This document shows, piece by piece, positions 39,655 through 52,430 of a DNA stretch of 64,000 nt. Under the pieces are notes generated by a model that did not search any database, had not been told where the DNA came from, and saw only the letters and a program-made list of their open reading frames with translations. The stretch is taken from the NCBI RefSeq assembly GCF_036323735.1, contig NW_026947368.1:287001-351000 (forward strand). The letters are read 5' to 3'. The stretch's first letter is position 1, and each line of letters starts with the position of its first letter. The translations under genes and the position numbers were made by a program. The DNA is from Rattus norvegicus. Taxonomy: Eukaryota; Chordata; Mammalia; Rodentia; Muridae.

Positions 39655-41350
39655 AAACTTTTAAAATTGGTTAGAGTGCTAAACCAAGAATTCTCAAATG
39701 AGGTACATCAATAGCTGAGAAAAACATCAAGAAATGTTCAACATCCATACTTATCTGAAAAAGGCAAATCAAAATGAACCAGAGATTCTACATTACACCA
39801 ATCTCAATGACTAAGATAAAAAACTGATGCAGTAGCAGAGTAAGCTAGGATGTAGACAAATGGAACACTCCCTCACTGCTGGTGTTATTAGTACCTGTAG
39901 AGCCACTTTGGATAGCAATATGGACGTTCAGAGAAAATTGCAAATAGCTTTACCTGAAGACCCAGCTTTACCACTCACTTCAACACATATACTCAACCTT
40001 GATCCACATACAAAAAGGACATGAGGTTGAACAGGTTCACAGCAGCCTTACTTACAATAGTCGAATGCTGGGCGCAAGCGTGATTTACCTCAACTCCACT
40101 GAGGAATAAATAGAGAAAGTGTGCTATATTTAAACAAAGGAACACTACTAAGGTATTAAAAATGAGGACACCAAGAACTTTGTAGGCAAAGGGATGGTGC
40201 TGGAAATTAGTGAAGTAACAGAGATCAAAAAGGACATAACATGGGATGAACTTAGTGACAAATGGATGTTAGCCATAAAGCTCAGAACTCCCATTATTGA
40301 GAGCATTTATCACATGAAAGGTAACATGTTAGGAGGCCAGATTGCGAATCCTTGCAAACAACTTAGAAGGGAGAACAAAATAATCATGGAAGGCAGAGGG
40401 ACGGAGGGACATATTTAGAGGTAGAGAATGATGGACAAAGTAGGGGGATTTGCAACAATGAAAAGAGACAGGAGAGAATTCCAGAGGAAAAGTGTAATAA
40501 ATGACAAGAAACATCAGTGGTTGGTGGTGAACTTGGGTTTCCCCAGGAAAGTCCCAGGTGCCAGGGATGCAAGAGGTTCTGATAAACCTAATGGGATGAT
40601 GGTAGTTGAAATACCAAGCAGCAAAAAGATAGAACCATTAGAGACTGCCTCCTGTAGCTAGACGTGCCCACCAGTGAAGGAATGGTGCTTCCCACACAAT
40701 TCAAAATCTTTATCCTATATACATCCAAGGTCTAAAAAAAGACAAATACAAAAACAGAGCAAAAACTGAAGGAAAGGCCCTTCAGAGACACACCACCATA
40801 AGAAACATTTCTTCCACAGACTCTAAATCCTGGCCCTATTCCTGATTTCAAATGTGCTTACAGATAAGACCCTAATATGTTTGCCCTCTGAGGGGCTCTG
40901 CCATCACCTGACTGTGACAGATGCAGAAACACCTAAGCATTTGACAGCACCTGACAGCCACAAAAGAAGAGTTAGGGGAATGCCTTAAGTATCTGGAGGG
41001 GATTGCAACCCAATTTGAAGAATAACAGTATCAACTAAATATAACCTTCAGACCCTCAGGAAATTTTCCACATCCCAGAGTATGCTTTGCCCAGTCGAAG
41101 ACTTCTGCTACACAAATAGCAGAGTACATGGTGAAGACAACTGCCTCATCTGCCATATGTGTGAAGGGAGGCAATTGGTCCTGTGGAGACTTCATATCCC
41201 AGAGAAGGGGGATGTTAGAGGACTAAAGCGGAAGTGCGCATGTAGATGGGGAGCACCATATTAGAAAAATGAGGAACAGAATAGCTTAGGGGATTCAAGA
41301 AAGAAAGACCAGTTTGGGAAATGACATTTGAAATGTAAGCAAATAAATAG
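39655..41350 (+). mobile_element. Old, diverged L1 3' end, copy B
   Basis: Counterpart of 11580-13103, with the same ORF2 C-terminal motif order. It extends further, to AAATGTAAGCAAATAAATAG near 41330-41350, which is probably its 3' terminus. The frame at 40428-40661 shares sequence with 12338-12571 because both lie in this LINE. Confidence 0.7.
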
Positions 41351-41890
41351 ATTATTTTACATATATAATGTATATAATTAATATTTTTTTAACAGCAGAG
41401 ATATTCCCATCTGTCTCCTTAAGGACTGTATATTTCACTATCTGTACTATAGCTTTACTGAAAGTTGAAATCCATAAGTACTGTGAGTTTCTTATTATTG
41501 AAATTTCACATAGAAACACCCAATCAATGTTTTATCTTCTGTCCTTATAGCTTTAAATCTTTAGTTTGAAAAAAACATAATTAAATAAAAAAATAGTTTT
41601 TATTTCTGTTGCATATGGTTTTCATTCAATGCCTCAAACGTCTCCCAATTTAACTGTACATCTCTACATTCCCTCCATTGTCATACTCTTCCCACTCTCT
41701 TCACATTTGACATTCCTGTTCCTGACAGTGTTCCTCTGCAATCCATAAGTACATTTGTACATCACAAAGTGAGGATAGTCTGGACCACATCCCTTGACTT
41801 TTACACTAAACTAATCAAACTGATACAGTGTGGAGAATTAATATTCAGATTAAAGTGAAAATGTATCCCATTTTTTCTCTTTGGTCCAGA
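41218..41890. repeat. ~670-bp segment kept in copy B, deleted from copy A
   Basis: The left flank GAAGGGGGATGTT (41205-41217) and the right flank ATTATCTCATCTATG (from about 41890) are adjacent in copy A at about 13103. The segment contains the old L1 tail and AT-rich DNA. Confidence 0.8.
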
Positions 41891-42430
41891 TTATCTCATC
41901 TATGATGACTTTCACATGATCCATTCATTATCCTGAAAATTACATGCTTTCCTTTTCCAATCTGTAAAAGCACCACATTTTCTTTATGCATTCATTTGTT
42001 AAGGAACAACGTGAATATTTCTAAATATTCAAGAGTCTCTATACTAGCATGAATCAACATTTGGATATATTTTCCTCGCGTTATATCTTTAGGTGCATAC
42101 ATTTCCATGTTCCTGAAGAAACATCATACTGATTTCCAAAGTTGCTGTAGAAGATTGCATTCCCACCAGAAGAATATCAATGTTCCCCTCTCCCCATAAC
42201 ACAGCAAACATAAGTTGACTCATGTGTTATAAAACTAAAATTTCTGAAAGGGAGGAAAAAAATCTCAGAATAATTTTGATTTGCATTTCTGTATTGTATA
42301 AGGATGATAAATATTTCACTTTCGATTCTGAGTCACTTGAGTTTCTTCACTTTTGAATATTTTGCTTAGACATGTAGCCAAATTTAATTATGTTTTATTG
42401 ATATATAGTGTTTTAGTTTTTTCTATTATT
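41890..42430 (-). mobile_element. Inverted, highly diverged L1 ORF2 fragment, copy B
   Basis: Counterpart of 13110-13620. It preserves CTGATTTCCAAAGTTGC and GCATTCCCACC better than copy A does, which makes the LINE origin clearer here. Confidence 0.55.
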
Positions 42431-42635
42431 ATTATTTATTGAAGCCTGTTTTTGTACATGTACATGGAAATAATGCTTACTATTTTTGAAAATAGCCACT
42501 TTAAACTTATTAAGATCAAATTACATAATGCACATATTCAACTCACAGAATTGGCAGATCTGTTTTAACCAACAGAAATCATAAGGTCGCTTCATGAAGT
42601 ATCCCTATATAATAAAACATTTTCTATGTACATAA

Positions 42636-43306
42636 TGTTAAGGAATAGAGTTCATATATTTTATTCTTTGAGAATTTCCAAAGAATTTTGATGATAATCT
42701 TTCCATTTATTTTACCCACTCACTCTATTTCTTTGAATCCTAAATTTGTATATCTTCTACATTAAAGTACTGTTTAATAACTCTATTATAAACCCTTACA
42801 AATAATTTTTCAACCCTCCAACTGAAGATACTTACTGTCCATAGTATGTCAGTTATGTACAGCAGTTTTTAGGCCTTTTCACTGCATTCTTGACTGTTGA
42901 CTGGCTTGAAGCTTTGCAGGAAAACACAGCTGCTATGTGACATGAGGGCAGCACCTCTTGTATCAAGAAGACGCTTTATGTCTGATCCCATCCACAATTT
43001 TGGGGACCTATATTCTCTTTGCATCTTGTTTCAGGATGGCTTTTTAGCCTTGGGGAAGGGGTATAACATGTATATCCAACTCGTCATGGCTGAAATCAAT
43101 AAAATGTAGACAAATGTAGACAATATAACGAATGAAAGGAAGGGGTCACTCTTGGAAAGTATTAACAGGATCGTCATAACCTCTGGCCATGTTAGGTAAT
43201 GAAAGGTTTGAATTATATAAAATGAAAGAGAAAATCGGAAACATGGAGAAAACACAGATTATTTATATTTACAGTCCAAAATCTAGAATTTTTTTAAAGC
43301 ATTCGG
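42636..43306. other. Sequence not duplicated elsewhere in the window, no gene seen
   Basis: The start of the stretch with no counterpart in copy A. Short frames at 42897-43109 and 43031-43255 overlap on opposite strands and have no recognised content. Confidence 0.4.
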
Positions 43307-43312
43307 ATTTAC

Positions 43313-43640
43313 TGTGGGGAGCGGGTATAGCGGCAATCCCAAAATGGAGCCCGGGACTGCTGCCACGTCTCATGAATAACACCTGAAATTAAGCCACGCC
43401 CAATCGTGAGAGCTGCGCAGGCGCACCATGACGATATATCAGGCCATGTGACGTGGACCTATGAATGGAGGTCACGCAGACTGGACGGTTGAGGTGGTTG
43501 AGGGAGGATATAAGGGAGTGGGCTCGGGGGCTGGATGGAGGCATTGTTCCTGCTTGCAGACAAAAGGGTTCCTGAAAAAACTGCTTTGAGAAGAATGTGT
43601 GGTGTCTCTCCTTTCCTGCTGGTCGGGGTTGGAAGTGACA
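43313..43640 (+). mobile_element. Solo LTR of an endogenous retrovirus, class II (ERVK/IAP-like)
   Basis: A GC-richer 328-bp island starts TGTGGGGAGC and ends GGAAGTGACA, the usual TG...CA form. A TATA box (TATAAGG at 43508-43514) and a CpG-bearing CTGCGCAGGCGCACC stretch about 90 bases before it fit a U3 promoter. The flanks are ATTTAC and GTAAAT, which are inverted relative to each other, so the 6-bp direct duplication expected for this class is not seen. No internal retroviral genes are nearby. The class assignment rests on recalled LTR features. Confidence 0.65.
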
Positions 43641-43646
43641 GTAAAT

Positions 43647-45280
43647 ACTAGATGTATTTATATACCAATATTAAATCAGCTCATTTTGCATAATTTAAAA
43701 AGCTATATACTAAACAATTACAAAGAATCAGGTTTTTAATTTCTCCCACCTGAAATATCATAGGACCACATGTTTTCAGTTGAAAAGAAATGAATATACA
43801 TTTAAATAGCATTTAAAGTGTCTAAGACTATTCAATAAAGTAGACAAAAGGATTGAATACATTAAAATTGTATTTTGAATCTGGTATTATCTAACAATGA
43901 CAGACAAAATAAGGAGAGAGAATGAGACATGGGGACAATGAGGCAAAAGGGAAGGTAATGAGAGAGGGAGAAAGAGTTACAAACGACTGACACAAAGAGA
44001 GGAAGAGAGAGAATTACACACTAATTTACACATATACACACATATTCTCAATAAAATACTTGTGAAGAGATTCAAGTCAACATTAAAAATAATCTTCTAC
44101 CAGATAAGCTTTCTTCAAATCCCAACATAAAAGTTTGATTCATCCTGGGGAAGCTGTAGATATGGAGGATATAGTACAACATAATAAAGGCAAGGTACAA
44201 GAAGCCCAGCACAAGCATCATGCTAAAGAGAGAAAAATTCAAAGCAGTTCCACTACAAGCAGGAAGAAGACAAGAATATACACTGGTTTCACAACTATGT
44301 ATTACAGTATGTGTAATTTTAGCTAGAGCAATATGACAACCGAAGAAGATCCAGGGAATACAAATGAAAAATGAAGAAATGAAAGTGTTCTCATTTGCAG
44401 ATGTCATGATACCATTTTAAAAACTCTAAAAATATGTCAGTCTCTTAAGACTGAAAAATACAGTCATAATAGCAGAATATCATACGAACACACAACATTC
44501 CTTAGCCTCCTTTATGCCAATCCAAACCATACTGTGAGGAAATATGGGTGAAATTCCCCTCACAATACTCTGAAAATATAAAACAAAATATTGTGGACTA
44601 AAGTATTTAAAATGCAAAGACCACTATGAATTAGCTAGACGTGATCCTGAATAGAGACAATTTCTCTTTAAAAGATTAAGTTTCTTAAAGCTGAAAATGA
44701 ATTCATGAAATAGTAGAATTCAAAGTGAACACTCAAAACACGTTATCTTTTTGTTTTCCAATTTCAAACTATGGGCGAGTCATCAGGGAAATATTCCACT
44801 TAAACACTCTTAAAATATATATCAAATACCCTGAATTCGCATTGTTAGAAAGAACACTGTGAGTTAGAAGACATATGAAGTAACCATGATACATCCAGAT
44901 TATACATAAGAACGTTCCAGCTGATGTTCTGAAGGACCTTAAAGCCTTGAATGAATCAAATCTTTTATAGTTTTAAGGATAACTAGATAGTATAATAATG
45001 TCAATTTTTGATTAATTAATAAAGTTAATGCAATAAATATTGATTAGAATATTTTACTACAACAAATCACCCACTTTTATGAAAATCAAAAATTTGACTA
45101 TACTATTTCTATGGGACATAAGATAACTTAAAACGACAAAGTGCTAACATGTTTAGGGAGATAATTTTAAAGAGAAAAAATGTGGGAGGAAAAATATGAG
45201 ATTAAAAAAGTAAGTTACATACACAGTGTGATTTTGTTGGCAGAGTGAATATGTCAAAAGTTTGGAGTGACTTGGATTTA
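43647..45280. other. No gene seen
   Basis: AT-rich, with a purine-rich stretch at 43900-44010. A 111-codon minus-strand frame (44072-44407) is hydrophobic but has no recognised family and overlaps a plus-strand frame, so I leave it uncalled. Confidence 0.4.
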
Positions 45281-45289
45281 TTTATTAAT

Positions 45290-45720
45290 TTAAAAGGGTA
45301 GGTTGCATGCCAGCAGGAGGATGGACTATCGGATCAGATCTCAAGAAAATGCCAAATGTTCCAGTTAGTATGACTATGTTATAGTAAACATAAAAATGCC
45401 AGTGTGGGAAATTGAAGGTTTAATTCACCTCACAAGTTCCAGTTCATAATCAATGGAATCCAAGAAAAGAACACAAGGCAGCAGCATGAAAATAAAGAGG
45501 AACTCTGCTTACTAATCTGCTCAGCTACCTTTTCTCTGTAACCTCCTCAGCTTACTAGTGCTGTTACCATCCACAGTGGGCTAAGTCACCTTACATAAAC
45601 TAACCATCAAGAAAATGCAAAATACTGATGCCCGCAAGCCATTCTTATGGAGTCAGTTGCTCAATAATGCATCATTTAGACAGTCACAATAAGCAATCAC
45701 AGCAAGCCATAAAAGCAAAA
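45290..45720. repeat. Possible old rodent interspersed repeat
   Basis: The blocks ATCCACAGTGGGCTAAGTCACC, CATCAAGAAAATGC and CTTATGGAGTCAGTTGCTCAA occur in the order I associate with a common old rodent repeat (CACAGTGGGCTGGGTC-type). I cannot name the family with confidence. Confidence 0.35.
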
Positions 45721-48429
45721 TAGAAAACTTAGCCACGAAAGATAAGAGTACCCCTTCATGAATGGAATTTGAGGTCAAAAGTGAAGTTCTATGTGAGGAA
45801 GAAATTAGAAGGAATTATGCCAGAAATCACACTTTATTTAAAATAAAAAGTGAAAAAAAGACAAAGCCACAATTAAAATATTGTTATGTTTGACACTTTG
45901 AAACCTCTTCTGGATTGCAGGGTAGAGTCAGGACTTGGTTTTTGGCTGGCAGCACAATTGATAGTACAGTATTTTGGTGGAGGATTTTCCATCAGAAGCC
46001 TTAGCTTTACCACAGAGGCTAGATCCAAGTTAAAAATCATAGTCAGTCAACAGTTTGCCAGATCTTGTGCTCCAAAGAAAGGAGCAGTTCATTTAGTGAT
46101 GATTTGGTGATGACTCTAATTCATTTCAGAGTCATAGATATTGCCAGCATATAGAAAACCACAAGACCCATTGTCAAACACCAATATTCTCTGCATTGCC
46201 CACAGTCACCATAGTAATATCAGTGTTGAGCTCTACAGTATGATTTTTTTCTCTTTCTGTTGTTGCAGCTTATAAACCTTGTTTCTTTGACCCAGAGAGA
46301 AGTTTCAAATAAAATAATGACAAACTTTTGCATTGAAAGCTATTGGTGACTTGTAGTTGTAGTTAAAAATGAGGACCTCAAGCAATCTTCACTCAGTCCT
46401 CTTCTTTTAGGATTGGGTTGATTAGCTATTGCTTTTGCTTTTGGTTTCATTTTGGTGATTTTTTGTTTTATTTTGTTTTCTTTTTCTTTTTGTTCTTTTC
46501 TACATGCAGAGATCAAGAGTGGTTAGAAGAATTTCAAGTACAAATTCAGATGGCTGGAAAGAGACCAGTCTTTCTAACAGGTCCACATTGTTTGCTGTAC
46601 TAGGGATTTTTCTCTTGCCTTTAATGTTGCCCATTTCCACTTTTTGGATCCTTTTATCCTGGCATAATTAATACTACATATATATTATAATTATTTAAAT
46701 TTCAACTCTGAATCTAAGTGCTCTATCTCCCTCCCAAAACCAGAGACATGGATTGAGTCTTGTTTGCTATCGTTTTGATTCTTAGATCGGGAATCATCCT
46801 GCGAACACTGAAGGTCCTGTTCCCAAATTGATTCTGTATAGTTCAATAAAGATGCTCTTGGCCAATCAGTTGTGTGGATTTCTACCAACAAGGGTGGAGA
46901 AAAGATTTAGGGTGGAGCAAGAGTTACCAGTCATGTGAGATCTAGTATGGAGTGGCCATTGGTGTAGCAGGCAGGATGTTAAAAACACAGTAAGATGACT
47001 GCATATTTGGGGTGCTGAGCTATGACTAATGTCAATTGAGAAATTGAGTAGGGCAGATTTAGAGGTGTTGAGAAGGGGGTAAAAAGGACAGCTTGCTATT
47101 TGGTAGAGGCTTAAAAAACCTGACAATAGAGCTAAAGCACATCAAAAGTTCCTAAGCATATGTGGCTTTCAAGTGCATTGTAAGGGAACTTGAACAGCTC
47201 TTGTAGCTTGGAATTCCTGGAGCTTAAAGTGAGGCAGTAGGAACAACCTTCTGCAGAGTATTATGAGTGCAATCCATGACCATAAGGAGCATGTGCAAAG
47301 TCATCTTGACCATGAGAGTTAGACTGTCCCACATGTATCTTTTGATTATAACCATTTCTTCTTTGTGATCTTTTAGTGTTCCATTTGCTTAAAACTATTA
47401 CTGAAAAGGGTAAAATGATTCTAAAGGCTACTCTTCATTGTCAACTATTCATTGGAGATTAATTAAACCCCAACGATAGAGGGAATATGTGAAGAATTTC
47501 TGCATAACATAAGGTCAATGTCAAATGAACTTCTTATATGTATCTTTGTGGTAGGATGTTTCAACATTAACCTAGATCTTTATCAAGAAATATTCTTTCT
47601 ATTATTTTTTCAGGCATCTGCAGATACATCCTTTTGAGGAATGAATTCTTCATACTGGAGACTATAGAGGGGACCTGCATTTCAGTGATAATTAAACATC
47701 ACTTCAAGACATCAAAGCAAAATATCAAAGTGAGAATGGAATAAATTTTAAGACAGTGTTTTGCAAACAACTTCTTTCAAAACATCTTTGGAAGGAGAAT
47801 TCTGAAATTTTGCATTTCCTTTTTGACTTTGCTGGTACTCTGACAGAATCAACTCTCAATTGTTTGGGACTTTACGGGGAATTAAACACTACAAACAGAG
47901 ATGAATGCATCATATGCTCTGCCGTCTGTGTTAATATGGCTACAGTGAAGAACAACTATGCTACAGCTATTCTTCTGTTTTTTCAAATATTATCCTCATA
48001 CAAAGTGTGGAATCTAAGGGTTGCTGGATGGATAGGTCGAGAACACTGGCTGAGAGCTGCAAATGCAGAAGTGGGATGGTACATGCTTGGGGCGTAAAAA
48101 GCCTGTGTGTAGATCATAAACAACTTCAAAATATTCATTGCTTTAATAATTACTTGGAAGTGGACTTCTGTAAAATGACTTCAGCAGACCAGCATGGTAG
48201 AGAAACAGTAACTGATTCCCTGGAGATTTAAATGCACTGGATTGTGAAACATGGACTTAGAGGTAGAGACAAGTCAGTGAATGAAGACTGGATTATCAAA
48301 CCTCTGTTGTCTCTTAAGTTTCCCTACCCCATGGTTTGAGGCCTACAGCAACAGATTTTTTGGAATGAGGAATAGAATGAAAGCCAATTTGTTGAAAATC
48401 CCAGTCATAAGAAAATACTGACATCATCT
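45721..48429. other. Unassigned stretch, possibly with an old LTR-like segment
   Basis: A 74-codon plus frame (45886-46110) and a 113-codon plus frame (47756-48097) are open but match nothing I recognise. An AATAAA signal within TTCAATAAAGATGCTCTTGG at about 46840, followed by GGCCAATCAG, is reminiscent of an old LTR end. The part from about 47740 to 48429 may be 3' UTR of the adjacent Glrx retrocopy, read in reverse. Confidence 0.3.
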
Positions 48430-48504
48430 GTGACAAACATCAAGTCTCAGCATGGCTTCAGCATGTCTGAATGTCTGCTGTCAGCATGGGCTTTTACTGC
48501 CATC

Positions 48505-48833
48505 CCTTTAATAAATGCAGAGCTCCAATCTGCTTCAGCCACATCATCTCTTCATTCTGTTGCAGGTAGATTAGATCACTGTGTCTGCCTATGCAGTCTT
48601 TCTCTACATATAAAGACCCAAGGAACTATTCTCACTCCAGTGAGCTTTTGTAAGTAATCTTGAATCCCATTGGTGTTGTTAGTAGATGTAATGTCTTCAA
48701 ATCTCAGAAGACCATGATTGCAAAGGAGTTGATTGAGGAAGTCTTGGATATTTCTGTAAGAGGGGCAATTGGGATTGATGAACAGGACTGCCTTCCCACA
48801 CAAGATCTTGCAGTTCACATACACATGAGCCAA
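48505..48833 (-). pseudogene. Glrx: Processed pseudogene of glutaredoxin-1
   Basis: The minus strand decodes a glutaredoxin-1-like protein over nearly its whole ~107-residue length, without introns. Landmarks are YVNCKI near the N terminus, GKAVLFINPNCP, EDITSTNNTNGIQDYLQKLTG, VPWVFI and LKQIGAL at the C terminus. The parent is a cytosolic thiol-disulfide oxidoreductase that uses glutathione and a CPYC active site. Here the site reads CPSY, so the second cysteine is lost. The expected start codon is TTG (at 48831-48833) and the upstream ATG at 48848 is fortuitous. The GGC-rich glycine motif after VFI is disrupted. A single-base insertion shifts the frame around the normal stop near 48510. An intronless, mutated copy is best read as an L1-mediated retrocopy, and the UTR limits are not resolved. 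Confidence 0.9.
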
Positions 48834-48849
48834 GCTGACAAAGTGCATC

Positions 48850-50156
48850 TTCCCAGAAAAGAATATTTAGTTGAAGATACTGGTCTGTTTGAAAATGGCA
48901 ATCCCTATGTATTCTTAACCATGCATTCTATTTGAATCCCCATAGAAAACATGGAAGAAAGAAGCTTTTACCTTTTCCTGCTTGCAGTCACATTGCTACC
49001 AAACCCTCACAGACATTAGAACCTACATACTGAAGATTTATCCATATACCAATGACCAGATGAGACATCTAGCCTATTGGACTAATAAACTAATAAAACA
49101 TTCTAGGACTTTACAAATAGTCAGCCATTGTTAAATTATGTGGTCCATAGTCTGTGATCATTGTGACTAGTCTGATTCCTCTGTAGAGAGATATTCATCC
49201 TTTAGTATCTGTTGGGGAACAACAACTACTACACCAGGTATCTATAGAAGACCTTCTACAGCAGTTTGTCTCTAGTAAGATTTTCAGCTCAGTTACAAAT
49301 GTCCAATGGCCACATTCCCTTAGTGTGATTTTCATATGATGCTTTGATACAGTCATTCTTATTTTCTATAGTTCTTGGCAAGAGAATTAAAATAGCAATA
49401 ATAACCTATCAATGAAATGCACAGTAATTTATTTGCATGAGTGCATCAGAGAGAAGGATTATAGGATAAACAAGAATTGGAAAACAAGATGTCTTTCCTT
49501 CTGAGGACCAAGACCATGAAACCTGAACTAAATAAAATCTGAGACACGTTGTCTGAAGTTTGGTCTTTCCTTCAATCATGGGGCTCCTAGTGAAGGAGCT
49601 CAGGTCTCAAGAGTTGGCAAAAATTACCTTTATTGCTGAGTCAGGTCAACTGCTGAATACCTCATTCATGGACCTGAAGAAACTCTGTATCCATCCTGTT
49701 ATAATGTGTATATATCTACGTATCATTCATAGAATGGACACTTTACTGTTGGTTTGAAAGCAACAGTTTGTCCCTGGAGAGACACAGATTTCTTCTTTAA
49801 CACATTATTTCACAGGCTAATGGTGGGTCTCATAAGTTCGTTCCTGGAGTTGCTTTACAATAATCATTCATTTATCTGGAAGAAACACTTTTTAATGTTG
49901 TGAGATCTACTAGAACAATATCAACCATAATTTCCCCTTTCCAGTTTAGTACTGAATCATACTCCACTAAAGGTCTGTGGTCTCTGATGAAGGCAGCATC
50001 TCCCCAGACTAGTCTGAAAATTACTCTTGGCACTGCATTTATGATACATCAATGTGATTTCCTTACCACTTTCATCATGAGGAGATTTTTTTTAATTCTT
50101 CATTTCATCTAATGGGTCTAATCTACATCGTCACCCAGGATGAGATTTGAGAGTTT
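48850..50156. other. No gene seen
   Basis: AT-rich sequence between the Glrx retrocopy and the monomer array. The first part may include 5' UTR of the retrocopy. Short frames (49560-49757 and 49900-50112) lack support. Confidence 0.4.
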
Positions 50157-51817
50157 TGCTAAAAAAAATTAAAAATTAAAGAAATAAAAGAAAGGAAAAC
50201 TGCAAGCTTATCTCACCAATTGACTGAGAAATCTAAAGTGTTAGTCAGTGTAAATAGTAGTGGAAAGACTGAGATGTTGAAATCTCAACTAGAAGCACTT
50301 CTTTCTCCCAGACATTAGTATAAGAAACAAACTGCACTATTGGCATCCAAAGCATAGAGAAGTTTACACTGACCAGAGGACACAATACTTGTCTTTTCCT
50401 TCTTACTTAGGACTTGTTTATAATTGACAGAAAGAATGAATGCCATGAGCTCTCAAGAAAATATCTGTTATCTTTCAAACACTTGGCTTTTGGAATAAAG
50501 AAATGAATGATATAAAATCTCTGACTTCCAGAAGCCATAAGACCTGAGAAGTCTAGATGCTTCTGAGAGGCTCGCAGCTCTTGATGTGGAAGACTCAGGT
50601 CAAGGCTATCTATTCCGCATTCCGATTCAATCTATACCAAGGTCTCACTGAGTTTTCCCATGGACCATGTATTTTTTCCTTTTTTTTTAGACCAAGACAG
50701 AAGACCAACTTCCTTCTCCCCTTCTCTGATCTTTTCATGTTCTTTGTTCTCCCTCTCAAATGGCTGTTTACTCTGAATTACAGGATTATTTGTAAACGCT
50801 AGAGGTCCTGAAGGAATATCTGAAAGGGAGTTTCATTAGAAACAACACTTCGGACATCACAGAAAAAGCTAGGGATCTCCAGGTTACAATAGAGTTTTCA
50901 AGGAGGGCCTAATGATGATGTCACTGACACCATCCATAGCCTATATGCTCAACAGCTTTCCTTACATGGACCAGATACAAGGGTGACATTTCCTGGTATG
51001 TCTCCTGTGACACAGTGGAAAACTTTAGGAACTCCATCTCTCTAAAGCTGCAAACTGTTCTTTGCTTCATTATTGGTTACATGCTCTGAATGGTGAAATT
51101 TGGTCAGGGACTTGGCATGGATAGAAAAGATTTAGGAACATGGGATATTAGAGATTCTCCTAGATAATATTTTGTTCCCAGGTTAATTACTATGAAATAA
51201 AGTTCAATTTCTATGATATCTCTGTCCTCCAAAGGTCAGTATTTTCTCTACAGACCCTTAGTTGAATGAATATTGTATTTCACTTCTTATTGTATATTCC
51301 TTGATAGGTGATTTTATAAATGTTGCTGAATGTGTACTCAAAAATTCGAATTTCCACTTCCATTTTTTTGCAATGATTTCTCAACAAAGGCGCACAGCTA
51401 CAGACTGAGTATAACAGTGTAAATATGGTGTACCGACATGAAATGATAAACTTTGAAATCCTATTCTATCCAAAATTTCCAGATATCAGTAAAGCAAAGG
51501 ACCACATGGAGCATAGAATTCTCTTCTTTATTCGCTTTTGATATCATCTGCAATACCTACATTCCAGTGTCTCACGGTCATATTTAAGGGTTTAGGACGT
51601 TTTACCATGATCCTTTCTTAAGACCAAACATAAGATAGAGGAGGATTGGCAGAAAGAAGAATGGCTTCTGGAGCAGTGAAACCTCAACTTCAATAGGTTC
51701 ATAAGAACAGGAGAGAGTCTATTTTGCAATGCATTTGTGGATTCTACCTTCTTCACCTAGTTGCGCATAATCCATGTTAAAATACCAACTAACTTCATAC
51801 TGTAGGAGTCACCAAAA

Positions 51818-51900
<83 letters not shown>

Positions 51901-52430
51901 ATCAAAACTAGTCAAGATTGATGAAGCTAAGAAGTGCATTCTACCAGAAACCGGATGTAGATACATCCTGAGAGACACAGCTAGAGCATGTCAAATACAG
52001 AAGTGAATGCTAGTTGCAAACCAGTGAACTGAAAACCGCCCTCTTGTTGGTAGATTTTGAGAAAGGATTGCAAGAGTTGAAGGTGCATTCAACACCATAA
52101 GAACAACTTTGCCAATGAACCAGAGCTTTCTGGTACTAGAACAATATTCAAAGACTTTACATGGACAGACCAATTGCCCTAAATGAATATGTGGCAGAGA
52201 ATGGCATTGATGGGCATCAATGGAAGGAGAAGCCCTTGATACAACCTAGGATTATCTTCTAGTTCAAGGGATTGTCAAGGGACAGAAAGTGTGGTTAAAG
52301 AAGGGACAGTGAATATGTAGGGATCTTATGGGAAGGAAAATGAGAAAGAAAATATTATTTTACATGTAAATATCAAAATATCCAGTTTAAGAAACCACTA
52401 AAATTTGCAAAAAAGTAAATAAAAGAATGA
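50157..52430 (+). repeat. 2.2-kb monomer 5 (d)
   Basis: Anchor at 50848. The array re-enters with an A-rich stretch and the AGTGGAAAGACTGAGATG block. Full unit length is kept. Confidence 0.8.
51822..51897. repeat. (TA)n microsatellite, monomer site 2
   Basis: A nearly pure TA run of about 38 units, with one CA interruption. Confidence 0.95.

Larger units (their letters stand above)
28050..42635 (+). repeat. Duplicon copy B
   Basis: Colinear with copy A (from about 735 to 13843). It differs by a 3.56-kb L1 insertion (31649-35207), a 2.24-kb deletion replaced by an 11-base inverted filler (39545-39555), retention of ~670 bp lost from A (41218-41890), and an 84-bp tandem duplication (29571-29738). 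Homology to A ends near 42635 (TCTATGTACATAAT), after which B continues with sequence not seen in A. Confidence 0.85.

Noticed and set aside
44072..44407. 111-codon hydrophobic minus-strand frame, possible membrane protein
   Set aside because: No family resemblance, overlapping frames on both strands, no splice or repeat support, and biased AT-rich composition can explain the hydrophobicity.
47756..48097. 113-codon plus-strand frame, candidate gene
   Set aside because: It lies next to, and possibly within, the reversed 3' UTR of the Glrx retrocopy, matches nothing known to me, and has no supporting structure.
48660..48935. Plus-strand 91-codon frame
   Set aside because: It is the antisense shadow of the glutaredoxin pseudogene, which explains its long openness.
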